Part shown: one piece after another, positions 25,267 to 38,533 of the stretch
Numbering within the stretch: position 1 is the stretch's first letter
Layout: each line of letters starts with the position of its first letter
Assembly: GCA_037179385.1 (NCBI GenBank)
Contig: CM074200.1
Location: forward strand, 32,057,884 to 32,121,883
Direction of reading: 5' to 3'
From: Holothuria scabra
Lineage: Eukaryota > Echinodermata > Holothuroidea > Aspidochirotida > Holothuriidae
DNA length: 64,000 bases
Notes under the pieces: model-generated
What the model was told of the DNA's origin: nothing
The model's input: the letters and a program-made list of their open reading frames with translations, nothing else
The model's database searches: none
Program-made: the position numbers and the translations under genes

Positions 25267-26657
25267 ACTCTAAGTAGTCGAAATTATTTACTAATGCAAT
25301 TTGCATTAGGATACTATCGTGATACATTTTGATTTGAGAAAAGTACTAACTTTTATTCACAAAAATCTTATTCAGGACACTAACAATCGATTATTTCTCC
25401 TTTCATGAATTTTCTCAATGAAAATGACTTTTTACTAACCATGGGTGTTTTATTTACTGAGAGTCTCATGTGGTGGGGACTTAAAAGGGGAAAACTGAAC
25501 GCCACTCTACGTCCCCCGAATGGCAATCTAGCTTACAATTGTGATAGGTTATGATAATGCATTTATTTTAACTGGCAGCTCACGCTGACCTAAATGGCTC
25601 AAAACACAGTTGCATAGTCTTAACAGGAACCATCACCTTAAGAATCATTACCTTAACTTAACAAAGGTAACATTGATGCAAACTGACAACTAATCAATGT
25701 TTGTCTTAAATATTCTGTACTACGTTTTCATGACATTAAAATAAGCACAAACATTCTTTTCTACAGGGACATTATGGAGGAAGCACATTTACGCCTATTT
25801 TTAACCCATGTACACGGAAAGTCGCCAACAATTCAGCCTTTTGAAGTTTAGATTCGAATTGGATAAGATGGGGTTTTAAATCTGAGCCGGGTGGGGGAGG
25901 GGTGGGCTAAGTAGGTTAGGCACGAGTTTGAATTCCCTTATTTTTTTCATTTACAGTTGTGGTGCACTTGATTGTCATCCCAACTCAATTTCTTAAGGGG
26001 AACATTGGGCACAACGGCAGTAGGCTCATTCTTATAAAGGTTATTGCATTGCAAGGAATTAATCACCTAAATAATGCCAGCATATTGGAAGGTTCTCCAC
26101 GCTTACATAAGAACGACCAAGAACGATATAAGCCAGAGGTTCCGTCCTGTTTTATTAAGGCAAGAGGTTAACTGGTAATAGTTCTTATCCAGCCTGAGCG
26201 CATTCAGTCATGCTATAGCAACGTGTAGTGCACAGTGCACAAAGCTGTACATAGCGCATAACTGGTTTCCCCTGGTCAAGGGTCATAGAACGCAATCATA
26301 GCCCATGAGCAATAACAAATCTAAAATGACATTATATTGCTGCAGTTTTTATGAAAATGAAGCGACCATCCTTTCCTCATGTCGTCCAGGCTTATTGTAA
26401 GTTTTAGGCTAAGTGGTGTCAATAGTAGTTGATGGCTATGACGTTTTACACAACCTGTGGCTAGTCAACAATCCTCAAGTAAACACTAATGACCTCAAAG
26501 TAGTGACCATTGAACCCATGTTTTCCATAGTCAAGTTAAAGTGATGTTCGTTAATATGAGTAGTAGTTATGACGTTTTAGATACAACGTTGGCGGGTAAA
26601 CAATCTTTACAAATAATGAATACTTTATCCATGGTATTGTGCATCACATCTTCTGCT
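25267..26657. other. Unannotated sequence with one repeat fragment
   Basis: Near 25998-26035 the minus strand resembles the block shared by the MITEs at 16.8 and 61.66 kb (AGCCTACTGCCGTTGTGC). A palindromic GTGCACAGTGCAC lies near 26230. Otherwise nothing is recognised. Confidence 0.4.
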
Positions 26658-26702
26658 TATATATATATATATATATAAATATATATATATTTATTTATTT
26701 AT
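26658..26702. repeat. Short (TA)n tract
   Basis: About 45 bp of TA with AAAT and TTTATTTATTT interruptions, followed by a GT/GGGT-rich run. Confidence 0.95.
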
Positions 26703-26751
26703 ATGTGTGTGGGTGGGTGGGTGTTTGTGTGGGTTGTGTGTAAAACATCTC

Positions 26752-26879
26752 TCAAGGACTCTAGTCCGGACTTGGATCAAGGTCCTTGTACTTGCTCAAT
26801 GGGAAAAAATCAACCTCTCTGGTCGAGTCCATCAAATTCTGAAATCACGATTTCGAAGCCGGACTCGACTACAGCCCTG
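26752..26879. repeat. hAT-type repeat of the GCTGTAGTCGAGTCCG family, incomplete
   Basis: The right end, on the minus strand, reads CAGGGCTGTAGTCGAGTCCG and continues through AATCGTGATTTC. It matches the ends of the elements at 38360-38533 and 53517-53704. The left end is degenerate (CTCTAGTCCGGAC), so the copy is incomplete. It lies 17 bp from the next MITE. Confidence 0.6.
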
Positions 26880-26896
26880 ATTGCCGGTGCGGTTAA

Positions 26897-27193
26897 AGGC
26901 CCATTTCTTTCACCCCAAACAGTTCCAATTCTCCTAACCTTCTTACTGAAGCCCCTCCCACAACTGTCTGAAATTTATCCCCATGCAGACACAATCTCAG
27001 TTTATTGCTCCAGGGTGGGTATAGAAAAACTCAATTAATATTATCCAAACACTCTCAGCGCCGTTCATTCTGTGTAATATAGGCTTTGGCACCCTGCATT
27101 GTTTGAATTAGCTGTTAGTCAAAGAGCTGAGCCAATTGAGAATTTCGGTATCTGGGTTCCAAAATTGTAGTTTGGGATGAAAGGTTTGGCCCT
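26897..27193 (+). mobile_element. TTAA-flanked MITE family B, copy 2 (297 bp)
   Basis: It is flanked by TTAA at 26893-26896 and 27194-27197. The left end is AGGCCCATTTCTTTCACCCC and the right end on the other strand is AGGGCCAAACCTTTCATCCC. The body shares AGTTCCAATTCTCCTAACC, GAAGCCCCTCCCACAACTG, CTCAGTTTATTG, CAGGGTG and CAAAGAGCTGAGCCAATTGA with the minus-strand copy at 20872. Length is within 2 bp of the sister copies. No coding capacity. Confidence 0.88.
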
Positions 27194-27197
27194 TTAA

Positions 27198-29255
27198 TAT
27201 TGTTATTCTCTCTCCTGTGTGGTATATTAATATTGTTAAAATAAAAAAACTTGCATTTTATTTCAATCAACTCGCAGTTCCAAGCACGTCAACCTGAAAA
27301 CAAACGATAGTGGTTACCTCCTTCCTTGCCATTCAGAGATGTGAAACACACAGGGAGGAAATAAATCTATTTAACGGTATCTACTGTAGGTTCTCAACCT
27401 AATAATTGACCCAAATACCGCGACTTTACACAGACTCCGAGAGTTAATGACAGTCATTTATATCTCACATTTTCTTTAATTGGTGCCAGTATGATGATTC
27501 ACCTTATAGTGCACGAACTTGCTTTTCTGTTATGTATGGAGTTCATTACAGCTTGCAAAGGAAACCGACCATTAAGAAAAATCCTTTTCATTCTGAATTG
27601 ATACTCTTTTATATCACGTATCCGATACCTTTATAGCTGTATAAGGGCCGCTCATTAGCTTTTTAAGCGGCCCTCTTCGCTGGCATGAAGAATCTTAACA
27701 AATGCCTTTCTTCCGTTCTGCGGGATATCATTGTACAAATTTGAGCCGCTTAACGCCGTCGCTTAGTAAACGATTTAAAATGTAAACTTGTTGTCAAATA
27801 TATGCATAACCCATAAACCATGGGTTGTTGTCAAGACAAACCGGTTTGAGGATTCATTGGAGTGGGACGTCTTCCTTTGCTTTCTCATAAAGACTCTGCA
27901 GTATGTCTTACCGCTACGACAACACTCCCATTGCTTGTCCACTCCTGTTTGTCAACCCCGTCCCGTTTGCCTGTCCGCCCCATTTGTATAACGGTTACTG
28001 CAACAGCATACCAACCCAAACCTGTCGCTTACCGCCTGCCACCCCACCTTGGTAATGGTTTCAAGTTTTTTAACCTCCAATATAAAACCCCATTAGGAGA
28101 ACTGCTTCACAAAATATTTAAATCCCAGTTTTTATAATCAACCGTTCAGCCGGGACTTCACAGCACTTCAGACCTTAAGTTCCGAAGCATCCCAATGTAA
28201 GGTATAACTTGTATAACTGCTAATTCCTTCAGCCTTTTATTTTGCTTCAAAGCAATATTAATAGTCTACGTCTAGGCGAATGGAAATTGCCCGATAACAT
28301 GCGCAACATGTATTTAGCTCAACGTACTCTATAACTGCACCGAACTATAGCTATTATGAGAATATATGTAAACCAAGATAATTGAAGAGCTACAGACGGA
28401 ACGAACGGGAACGAACGGGAATAAACCTGTAACATGAACATGTTAGCTATTAAACACTACATGTTTAGCAGTGAAACGTTTTTAAGACAAAATGTTGCGA
28501 AATAAGACACTTGTATTTAGCATCTAAAGGCGTCTAAAAGTGGGGAAAAAATGTTAAGAAAACCTTGTAATTCCTACACACCTTTTTAAGAATGTATACT
28601 GTCTGAGCAAAAAAAAAAATCCCATTTAAGTTATGTAATGTTTACATTGCACCAACAAAGAACATACAAGATAATATATTGCTCTTAGTAAGCCGTTTCG
28701 TCTCATCATTACACATTAGACATACGGTAGCTTTTCTTAGCAAATATTGCGCATTATTGTATACAAGAATAATAAATGTTGCTTCATTAAAAGAAAAAAG
28801 ACACCCATCAATCAAAACTTACACTTGCTTGAGGAAGGTAAAATTCACATTTGATGATTGCTCTTTCATTGTCATCAAATGCAGGGTTTCTTCCATTTCA
28901 TGCAGGGGAAGAGCAGGGAGAGGATTATGTCTTTCATTTTTTGTGTTTTTCTTTCCCTTGAATCCATTTTTCATGATTTACGAAGTGATAAATATTTGGA
29001 GTTGAAACACTTTATACCTTCTTCAGAATAAAATAGCTTTCAAAGTTTTTAACGTTTTATTTGACTAATATCTACTGTTCTGTATCTAGAAGTTATGAAT
29101 TGAGCCTTCAACATGACAATTGTAGTTATCACAATTATAATATTTCCCCTTAATGCAACCAAATGGGAACTAAGGTTATACAACTCGTCTTTAAATAGGA
29201 CTGCCGGATGGAAAGAATGACTTAATTTGATTGATATAGTACTCAAAATACATAC
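27198..29255. other. Unannotated sequence
   Basis: No supported gene. The only structure is the 9-bp hairpin at 27644-27674, listed separately. GGAACGAACGG is repeated twice near 28400. Confidence 0.5.
27644..27674. repeat. GC-rich 9-bp hairpin
   Basis: AGGGCCGCT (27644-27652) and AGCGGCCCT (27666-27674) are exact complements around a 13-base loop, CATTAGCTTTTTA. The GC-rich stem stands out in AT-rich sequence. It may be a tiny palindromic transposon scar. Confidence 0.75.
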
Positions 29256-29259
29256 TTAA

Positions 29260-29515
29260 AGATAAAGAGCAGTCCCCCAACACTTATTTTGAAGAAAAAG
29301 CTAAATAACTCAATTTTCATCTTATTTCTCTTCAAAGTATCTTTAATTACATTTTATGACTTTACTTTTGCATATTCAAGGTAAACCAAGTAGTTATTTC
29401 TGGTAAATGTCACATTTCAAGAGAATAAAAATATTGTCACGTGACTCCCAGCAGCCAATCATGAAACTGGACAGTCTACTACACTTCTTCAATTTGGAAT
29501 GACTGCTCCTGCCCT
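29260..29515. mobile_element. TTAA-flanked MITE family C, copy 1 (256 bp)
   Basis: TTAA lies on both sides (29256-29259 and 29516-29519). The ends are AGATAAAGAGCAGTCCCCCA and, on the other strand, AGGGCAGGAGCAGTCATTCC, which share GAGCAGTC. The copy at 49266-49518 is in the opposite orientation and shares GGTAAACCAAG, AATATTG, CACTTCTTCAATTTGG and AAACTGGAC, or their complements, with small changes. No coding capacity. Confidence 0.85.
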
Positions 29516-29519
29516 TTAA

Positions 29520-32500
29520 GTATACATCACAGATTACAGATTTGAGATCGTTTATCTCTAGCCTCGGTCTAAATATTATACAAAAGAGCCCACCATTAAC
29601 CTTTAATTAGAAATTTATTTATTACATTTTGGAATTACTCTGGGTTCTTTTAACACATTTGAAAGATTTAGAGAGAGAATTTGTTATCTTCTGGGAAATA
29701 ACTGCTTCCTAACATCCCTCCTAGCAATTGTCTTAGGGTATGTTTCAATATTCCTATTGTAATTTTTACATGTCATTGGTATGAAAGCGAAATTGACCTG
29801 TAACTCACGGGTGTCAGGCGCTACCTATCCTTGCCTTCTTGTCTCGGCCAAAAGCTTTGGTTAATCTTCATCGATCTAAGTGGCCTCATTTTTGCAATAT
29901 TCAACAATTTATTTTTAGTCTTCGGTCTATCTTTTCAACTTGAGACAACCTGAGTTCGTTGCACACTCCAACAGTGAGGTAAATCACTCAAGGGAGCATA
30001 GTAATTATTCGTATTGACTTATGGCTAAAGTGATCAAAATCATAAAAAATGCTTAAAGTGCACGCCACTATTTGACGTGGCCAAAAGAGCCTTTCTATCA
30101 CATCCTTTTCAGGCGTTTTTGATTTTCTTCATTGTAATCAAAAGTAGGCCAGATCGTGATAAGTAATTCCTCCTCATGCCGTCCAATGCGTGTTAAATCA
30201 AATCGCATCACTCGTTTTGTTATTATTTCAAGTAAACGGATTATACATACCAGCATGTTCTGACCACGTTATGCAAAAAGGATTTTTAAATATACGCACA
30301 TAGGCACAAACAGACAGATGCATATGTGCGTATTTTACAAATGTGAGTAGCTTAATCTCATTCAGTGACTTCAGAACAGGCAGTGGACACCGATTAAAAT
30401 GGACAGAAGTTATCCGAGGTATATAAATAAAAGGTAAAAGAGAGGATATCATCAGATAGAACAATACATAACTTGTTTCATCTTTTTTATTTGGGAGTTT
30501 AACTGCATAAGATGTTATTCAAAAATGTTCAAATAAGCTCACCAGGAGTGTTACAAAAAGACGAATTCAAATGTAAAGGCACAATAACAGCAAAATAGTA
30601 CCAAAGACGCAAAAAACATGATACAACCACCGAGAAGTAAAGGTATCCGCACCCCCCCCCCTGTTTTTGAGTGGAGGGGACACTAACGTTAAAGTCCCCC
30701 CACCCCCCACCCCCACACACACACACTTTTTGTGACCTGAAACTTAAAAAAAACCAAAAACTACCAAAAATACTACACATGTAGGTTATGAAACATGTGC
30801 TCTACCGATTACGATCGATTTCTGCATCAATAACTACACCTTTATACTTTGCAAATCCCCCAAATTTTCGCGCGCTTGCAGTCTCATTGATGTTTTATTT
30901 TTCACTTGCATATCAAACATACATTATTTTTCTGTCTCTATGATTATGTCGATTGTTCGAGTGCATAGGGCAGCAGGTGTGGTTATAGAGCAGCACAACA
31001 TTTCGGAATTTGAAGAACAGGAATCGTCCCCTACTGTGTATTAATGAAATTTGTAATCTTTAGTGAATGACCAGCCTGGAAGTCTTAAAACATTTTAAGG
31101 AAAATGTCTCGGTGCACAGTCTGCATGCAACTTTTTCAGAAAAATAAATGGTTTCAAATATTTTGACACGAGCACATCACACAATCGTATAGCGATTCGA
31201 CCATTTTGTATTTAGACCATTACTAGAGAAGGAAAATCACACTGAATTTTGCTAGATTAGAGACTTTAATATGGAATTGGAGTTACACCTCCATCCTCTG
31301 TCTGCAGATAGTGTATGATGAGGTGTAGTTTTTAACTTCGAAAGTGCATGTTTTAATGTTTTTTATCAACAATCTTACACCGGTAGGCCTATGTCTAAGT
31401 AACACCGGTGGGTACCATCCCCCCCCCCCCCCCGGCTCGATCTGTGATTTTCCTGCAGTAGACTGAAGTGTGCTTAGATCAGTTCATGTATTTTTATCTT
31501 TTTCATCAATAATGGTTCCTGATGCTATTAGAAGTTTGGTACAAATCCTTCGCAAACTATCACAATTTAAGTTCGTTGTGACTCTATTTACTTATAGAGT
31601 TTACCCGGTATTTAAATTCACATTGACCGTATAGTCTGTTGAAGTAATTTCCCTCACTTTCAAGGCTATGTTATGAAAACTTTGGAGTTTTCTAGTAACT
31701 CAAAATATTAAAAAATTTAGCACCATTTCGCATCTGGACCCCTTCTCTAAGAAACACAGTGACGTACCTAGTGGGAAGGCGACTCGGAAGAAATGAGGAA
31801 TTCGGAAATTTGCCATTTGTGAAACCAGTCTACAATGTGGTTTTGACAACTCTTGAAATTCGGAAATTCCAAATTCTCTCCAATGACACCTCCATATTCG
31901 TCAATAGTTGTTTCCAAAAAGCAAAATTTAATTGCAATTCGCAATCAGAGGTGCTCGCTCATATCTTCAATTTGATAAACTTTTCTGGAGGTGACAAAAT
32001 CGGAAATTTTCTACCCTAACCTCTGACAACTCTCTGGTTACACTAATCATTCAGTCGAAGGCTACTATGGAGTACAATTTATGGGACAGTGGCAGTTGAT
32101 CGAGAGACTGTCCCTCCCCATAAACCCACATACATCGACGCTCATGCAAATTATTGACTTACCTATAGCTCAGGAGAGATGTATTATTCATTTATTAGTT
32201 CACAATACTCCTTAATGGCCAAACTTGGTGAAAATGGGGGAGGAACAAAATGATGGAAAGGACAAAATCTGAGGGTGCAAAGTTCCCTTTCCACTCATAC
32301 CCCCCGTCACGCAGCCACACGAAAGTACAAAAATCGACGAAGCTTGAATTAATTTATCTATTAGTAAAATTTCAATAACGAGGTAATGTCTCAACCTTTC
32401 CCATCACAAGCCTTCGTGAAGAGGATTTGTAAAATACATTTTTTTTTTTAATTTGAGCAATGCTTAGCTGAAAGGACTGTTACATTTTTATACTTATGTT

Positions 32501-33176
32501 AGCGATCAAGCACTGTCTTTTCACTGAACGACATTACTTTTGTTTGATTTTTTGTTTTAATTTTCAAATTTTAACGTCGGTCCATAAACTTACAAATACC
32601 ATACCATATGAAGACAAACAATACAGACAAAGGAATTTCTGCTTGGGCCTTTTCTGAAATAGACGTTACCAAAAAATTATACTGAAGATTTTCAAAATGA
32701 AACGAATCCTTTGATTTCATAAAATCAAATTCTTCAAGCCTTTTAGAAACTGGTGAAACCTGAGAATCTCTCTTTTTACAGATAATAAGCAGTGTACAAT
32801 TTTTTATCACACAGACGAGACGGGAAAATCGGATGTATTTGGAAAAGAAAGAAACATGGTCCTGATTTTACAGTTTTGCATATATTTCTATGAAATGAAA
32901 ATAGATATGTAGAACAACTCTTGCGCTAACTGCAACTAAATTTAGATCTTTTGTCGTGTAAGAATCACGTTTTCGTTGGGTTATGTAACATTTCCCAACA
33001 TTTCGTGATTACTCTCGCGCTTAATGTAGAGAAATCATCCGCCTATTTTTCTTGAAAAACCTAAAGTCACTTTCACATGTTTGAAAGTATCTCTAATTAA
33101 ATTATCTCAAAATTACACTATTGTTCCCAAATGCGCCCAATATTTCAATGTTTGAAAAATGACCTTGTAAAACCTA
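29520..33176. other. Unannotated sequence
   Basis: 3.6 kb without a supported gene. There are C-rich runs at 30651-30663 and 31418-31432, a CA run near 30712-30726, and a single hAT-like end CAGTGACGTACCTAG at 31757 with no partner. Frames here are short and show no recognisable domain. Confidence 0.5.
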
Positions 33177-34417
33177 CACTGTTAAAAATTTCTGTAAATT
33201 TACAGACTTTTTTTAACTTAAACTTTTTGTATTTTACTTTTAATAGAGATTTTCTGTATCTTTACAGACACTTTGTATTGCTACAATAAAAAAAGGTTGT
33301 TTAACATGTATTTTCTGTTTATTTGAAAAACCATTTCTGTCTGCTTTTTTAACCAAATTTTACTGCTTTGTAAAACTTTTTCTGTAAATTTACGGAAATT
33401 TTAACAGTATTTTGTATTTTTCTGATTTCACATAAATATACTGTCATTTAACAAACATTCATTTTGTTTTTAAGCTGAAAAAGAAACAAAAATAAGCCCA
33501 AACAAACAAACAAATAAGAAATAGCCAGAAAATTTTCAATATATAACATGCATCGTTCTGCGAAGTTTAAGTTAAAAAAGAAAACATTTTTGGCAAATTT
33601 ATGGCCCTATTTGAAAATTAACTTACATTTATTATACTGACAATTGGTATACTGATGTCAACACATCGCCACAGGCGCTCATGCACTTGATCGAATTAAA
33701 AACGTTTCACAAATTTACTTGAAAGAGTCTGTAAATTTACCACTTTATGACGTATATCTCATTTTGCATAAATGGGTGGAGCTTATTTTGTAGGCATTTT
33801 CCTAACAAATGGATTGCTGTTGCTTTGAATAATATCTTTTTTGGCGTTTTTTAATCAGGAAGTGATAAACTTATTGTTTACCTTGTCTGGAAATGTTTGC
33901 AACCAATGTATTTGCATTCTTTCTCATATTTATTTTAAAAACAATTATTATATTGTACAAAAAATGTGACTTTCCAATTACAAAGTTCCTAGAGATAGCA
34001 GTCTACTGGACAACAATGTGATAACAAAGTATCCTCATTGTGTTTTGATTGAAAATAACTTCGTAACGACACATTACGTTGAAAAGCAAATACCTGATCT
34101 ACGTAATGGTGAAGTGTATGTTACGTAATAACATATGAAAGGAAAAAAAGCGATATTATAATAAATATTAAAACGCCGAGAATGAAAACAGTAGGCTGTA
34201 AATTCACATAAAATTAAGGTAAAAAAACAGAACAATTCTGTAATTCGATTTTACAGTAGACATTTGTAAACTAATTTACATGCAAAAACTGTAAAGAAAA
34301 AACAAACACTTAATGTTTTTTCATGATTACAGTCTGGCTGTAAAAAAAACATTATTTGGTTGGAAAAAAATTTGCCATAAAAATTATGTAAATTTTACAG
34401 AGAAATTTTTAACAGCG
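33177..34417. mobile_element. 1.24-kb TIR element with CTGTAAATTTACAG subterminal repeats
   Basis: The left end is CACTGTTAAAAATTTCTGTA and the right end on the other strand is CGCTGTTAAAAATTTCTCTG. CTGTAAATTTAC(A/G)G palindromes lie near the left end (about 33192 and 33379), with looser ones (CTGTAA, TTTTACAG) inside both ends. Such subterminal motifs are usual transposase-binding sites. A CACTG start would fit the CACTA/EnSpm group, but I find no matching target duplication, so this is tentative. The middle has no transposase frame. Confidence 0.7.
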
Positions 34418-35103
<686 letters not shown>

Positions 35104-35655
35104 AAATAAACAGCATGTCTATTGAATTCTAAATGTCCAAATCCAATCTTCTTTGGAAATTCTTGAGCTGAGATATAAAATGCTGAGATTTATTCACTCA
35201 AAACAACTTAGCCCATTGCTCATAAATTTGTGATTTTCTTGTTGCACAACTTACAGTACCTCTGTGATTTGTTTCCCTTAGAATTAAAAAAATGTTTTAT
35301 GACCTTGAGCATTTCCTGTTTGCTAGCATAGCATGTTGCACAGAGAGAGCTTAACTGAATTACATCACCTCATAAGAGTAAGTGTACTATCACCTCTTGG
35401 TACGCGGTACAGTAACTTTCGGTGAAACAAAGAAAAACAAAGATTTTAAATTGAATTGTTCACCAAATACACAAATTATTGTGCATTACTATTTTAATTT
35501 GAGTGAATAAACTTCACCGTTTTATATATCGGCAAAAGAATGTCCAATGAAGATGGGGGTTGAACTGTTAGAATTATTTTTTTATGTTGTTTAATTTATA
35601 TTTTTGGAATTTTTGACTTTAAATGTTATTTAAATTAAAAGATTTGTGATAATTT
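35104..35655 (-). mobile_element. Fold-back (long-TIR) MITE, copy X
   Basis: The core 35124-35575 has imperfect inverted arms of about 110 bp (left GAATTCTAAATGTCC; right, other strand, AATTCTAACAGTTCAACC). TTTATTCACTCAAA occurs at 35188 and its complement at 35498. The middle (AATTACATCACCTCATAAG) is the complement of the middle of copy Y at 1.3 kb. The two copies are therefore inverted relative to each other although their ends look alike. The (TA)n tract interrupts the left outer arm. Confidence 0.72.
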
Positions 35656-38359
35656 TGAAGAATGCAAATTTAATAAGTAGAATGTCGGTATTATTCGGGA
35701 AATAGTCAATCTACAAATTACATTGGCTACAATTTGTTCTTTGTGTTCACAGAAATCAACGAAACGTTTTTCTTAATGTTGTCGCTTTCAAACGATCACA
35801 TAATTGGTTCAAAGCATCATTTACATAAATTTGTATCACGATGCTAATGAACAGACCGATAATCATATTGACCGCTTTCCACTAACTGACTAACGAATTT
35901 GATCAGCGTTGAAGATATATGAATGTGCTTGCAGTAACAGCTGAATCTTTCATTGCTTAACATGTGTTTCAATATCAGTGAGCAGATACCTGTGATTTGT
36001 AGACGAATGCGATTCTACAGCATCAACATTTCTCTGACATTTGACCATTTTGTCCCCTGAATTTCACAAAATTATCATTTTTGATGATAGAAAGTGAATT
36101 AGTCTTCAATATGCATAATGCCATATGACATAAATTGAGATCGGTAGCAAGTGTGACGGATAAAGCAATATACCATTTCTCGAAAATGGACAGTTGTAAT
36201 AGAACTTTTACGATTTAACATCGTGGGAGCAACCTGATGGAAAACGATGTGAATCTGAAATGAAAAAATGCGTTCTAGTTTCCTTAACATGATATTTAGA
36301 AGAAATAGGTTAACTTCAACCTTTGTTTAGCAATTAAGTCTCTGCAATATTAGCTTTCTAACGATATTGAAGCTTCATTATCTTCAAAATCCTACTCTTC
36401 TGCTGCATTTTGGTTATAAATTGTGATATATCTCTAGAGGAACATGGAGAATAAATTCCCTACGACTGTCCAGAGTAACGGAAAATCCTATTCCTTTAGT
36501 ACAATTTTGGTGTAAATTTTGTTTTTTCTAGTAAAAGAAATTTAACTTCCTTATGAAATATGTGCAGGAGGTGTGTCCGCTGTTGCAAATGGAGGTCTGG
36601 CTACACGTGATGGACATATGCACGGTATACAGACTTAGGGAAAAATAAGTATACGGTATAATTAATGAAAAGTGACGTGATTTAATGGTGCTACTCTACT
36701 TCCTATACATCCTATGAACTGAAATGACGCCCAAACCCACTAAAAGAAATGCGTAGGCCGAGACAGAGCACTTGGGAAACAATCAAACACTCAGTGAACA
36801 ACATTGTTTGCTTTTCGTCAATTGATGCGGTACATTTCAAGAACTCCATTTTCAAATATAAATTTGAATTCAAGTATACAATGCATTTTGGAAAATCTAT
36901 GAAACGTGTGACGTCATGGGTGTGAACCATTTGATTCTGATGTGATATTACAAAGAGCATAAAGAATGTCGTTCACTTTTCGTAAACTCTTAAGATCTTT
37001 CCAAGAAGTAAAAAAATCGATATCCCTTTACGCCATTTGGCTGAGTGTCACAGTAGAAATAGGTCACTAAACGAGAAAACCCTACAAGAATTAAGGAAAT
37101 ACGGCAAAGATTCCATAATTCTCCATATATCCAGCCGGTAAAAGATTCAATTTACACAATTACACATTCTTTCTCCAACCAATCTTATTTTATTTCAATC
37201 CCCAATCTTACCCCTCCCCCTTTTCAGTTTCACCATACTAAGTTCCAGTGGTTTCTTTAGGCGCTTTTCCGCCTTTCTCATGCAAGTGCATCATAGTAAA
37301 ATTAATGATCTTAGCGAGCTGAAATCAACCAGTTAACTGTTATCGACAATTGAAAGAAAACTATATCGCCCACATTCTTTAATATAGTTTGCTGTTCAGT
37401 ATGGCCTAGCACGCTTACTGTTATGACGTCAATGCGCCACCCGTCAATTCGGTCACGTTAGCTCCCTCAGACCATTTCAAACTACTTCTTTGTCGGATCA
37501 TTTAATATTACTACATATTACATTTTCATGTTAATTTTGACAGAAGTAACTAGGTTATTCACCCATCCCATTTTCAGGGTGCTTACCATACGTGTCCATA
37601 TTTCTCAACCACTTTTTCCATTGTGTCACTAGTCTATTAAGCAAACACCTTTTATAGGACATATTGAAGGCAAAGTTTGTATTTGTTAGAACGCCAGTCT
37701 TTGAACGGATCTCTTGACTCACATTGCGTAAGTCAGTGTTGCTTTTATCACGCTGGTTTTATTTATCTTTGTGTAGGTAACGTGGATGTGTTATCGATTG
37801 TAAAGGCATTGACTGAAACTCAAACGGTGACTCTTTAGTTCAGACTGTAGAACTTGAGTGCTATACCAAGACCTTGGGTACAGTGAAGCTACTCTTAAGA
37901 CAATCGATACGTTGTGACATTGATAGATATAATTTGACGTATGTATCGATTCTACATGTTGTCTAAGAGAGAGAGACACATCGTCATATTTTGTATGTAT
38001 ATATCTCCATTTTAACCCAAATTAACTACAGGACGGTGAAGATATTGTTTTCAAAAGAACTTGGGTGACTAATATTAGCCCTGTAATTTGGATATGGCTG
38101 TAATAGCTACCGCACCATAATGTGGCCCTTTGACAAAATTGAAAGGTAAAAAGGATTTTGCGTTTGTTACCTTAAAACAGAGTTTATACTTTTTTGTAAA
38201 ACGACTATGCATAAGGTTGGTTGCACTTTTTCAAGACAAGTTCCTCTAAAAGAACTAGACAATACACTTGTTTGCAGTTCCCAAGGAGCACGCCGCAAGT
38301 CAGACTTGACAAGGTTTCATGGTGTTTTTCGATTATCTGTCGCATCCCCCCCCCCCCCT
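35656..38359. other. Unannotated sequence
   Basis: 2.7 kb with no gene, RNA or complete element recognised. Confidence 0.5.
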
Positions 38360-38533
38360 CCGGGCTGTAGTCGGATTCGGGCTCCCACTCGTGATCTCAG
38401 AATTTACAGAACTCATCTAGAGAGGTTGATTTTTTCACCATTGAGAAAGTACAGGAACTCGAGTCCTTGAAAGTTGAAAATTGTCGGACTCGTGCCTCAC
38501 GTCTCGGACTCTCCGGACTCGACTACAGCACTA
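38360..38533. mobile_element. Short hAT-type element of the GCTGTAGTCG family
   Basis: The left end is GGGCTGTAGTCGGATTCGGG and the right end on the other strand is AGTGCTGTAGTCGAGTCCGG. A poly(C) run precedes the left end. ATCCCC occurs on both flanks (left GCATCCCC, right ATCCCCAC) and may be the remains of the target duplication, blurred by C-tract growth. The interior GTGATCTCAGAATTT matches the copies at 26.8 and 53.6 kb. No coding capacity. Confidence 0.72.

Noticed and set aside
31757..31780. CAGTGACGTACCTAG looks like a hAT left end
   Set aside because: No complementary end or 8-bp duplication was found downstream.
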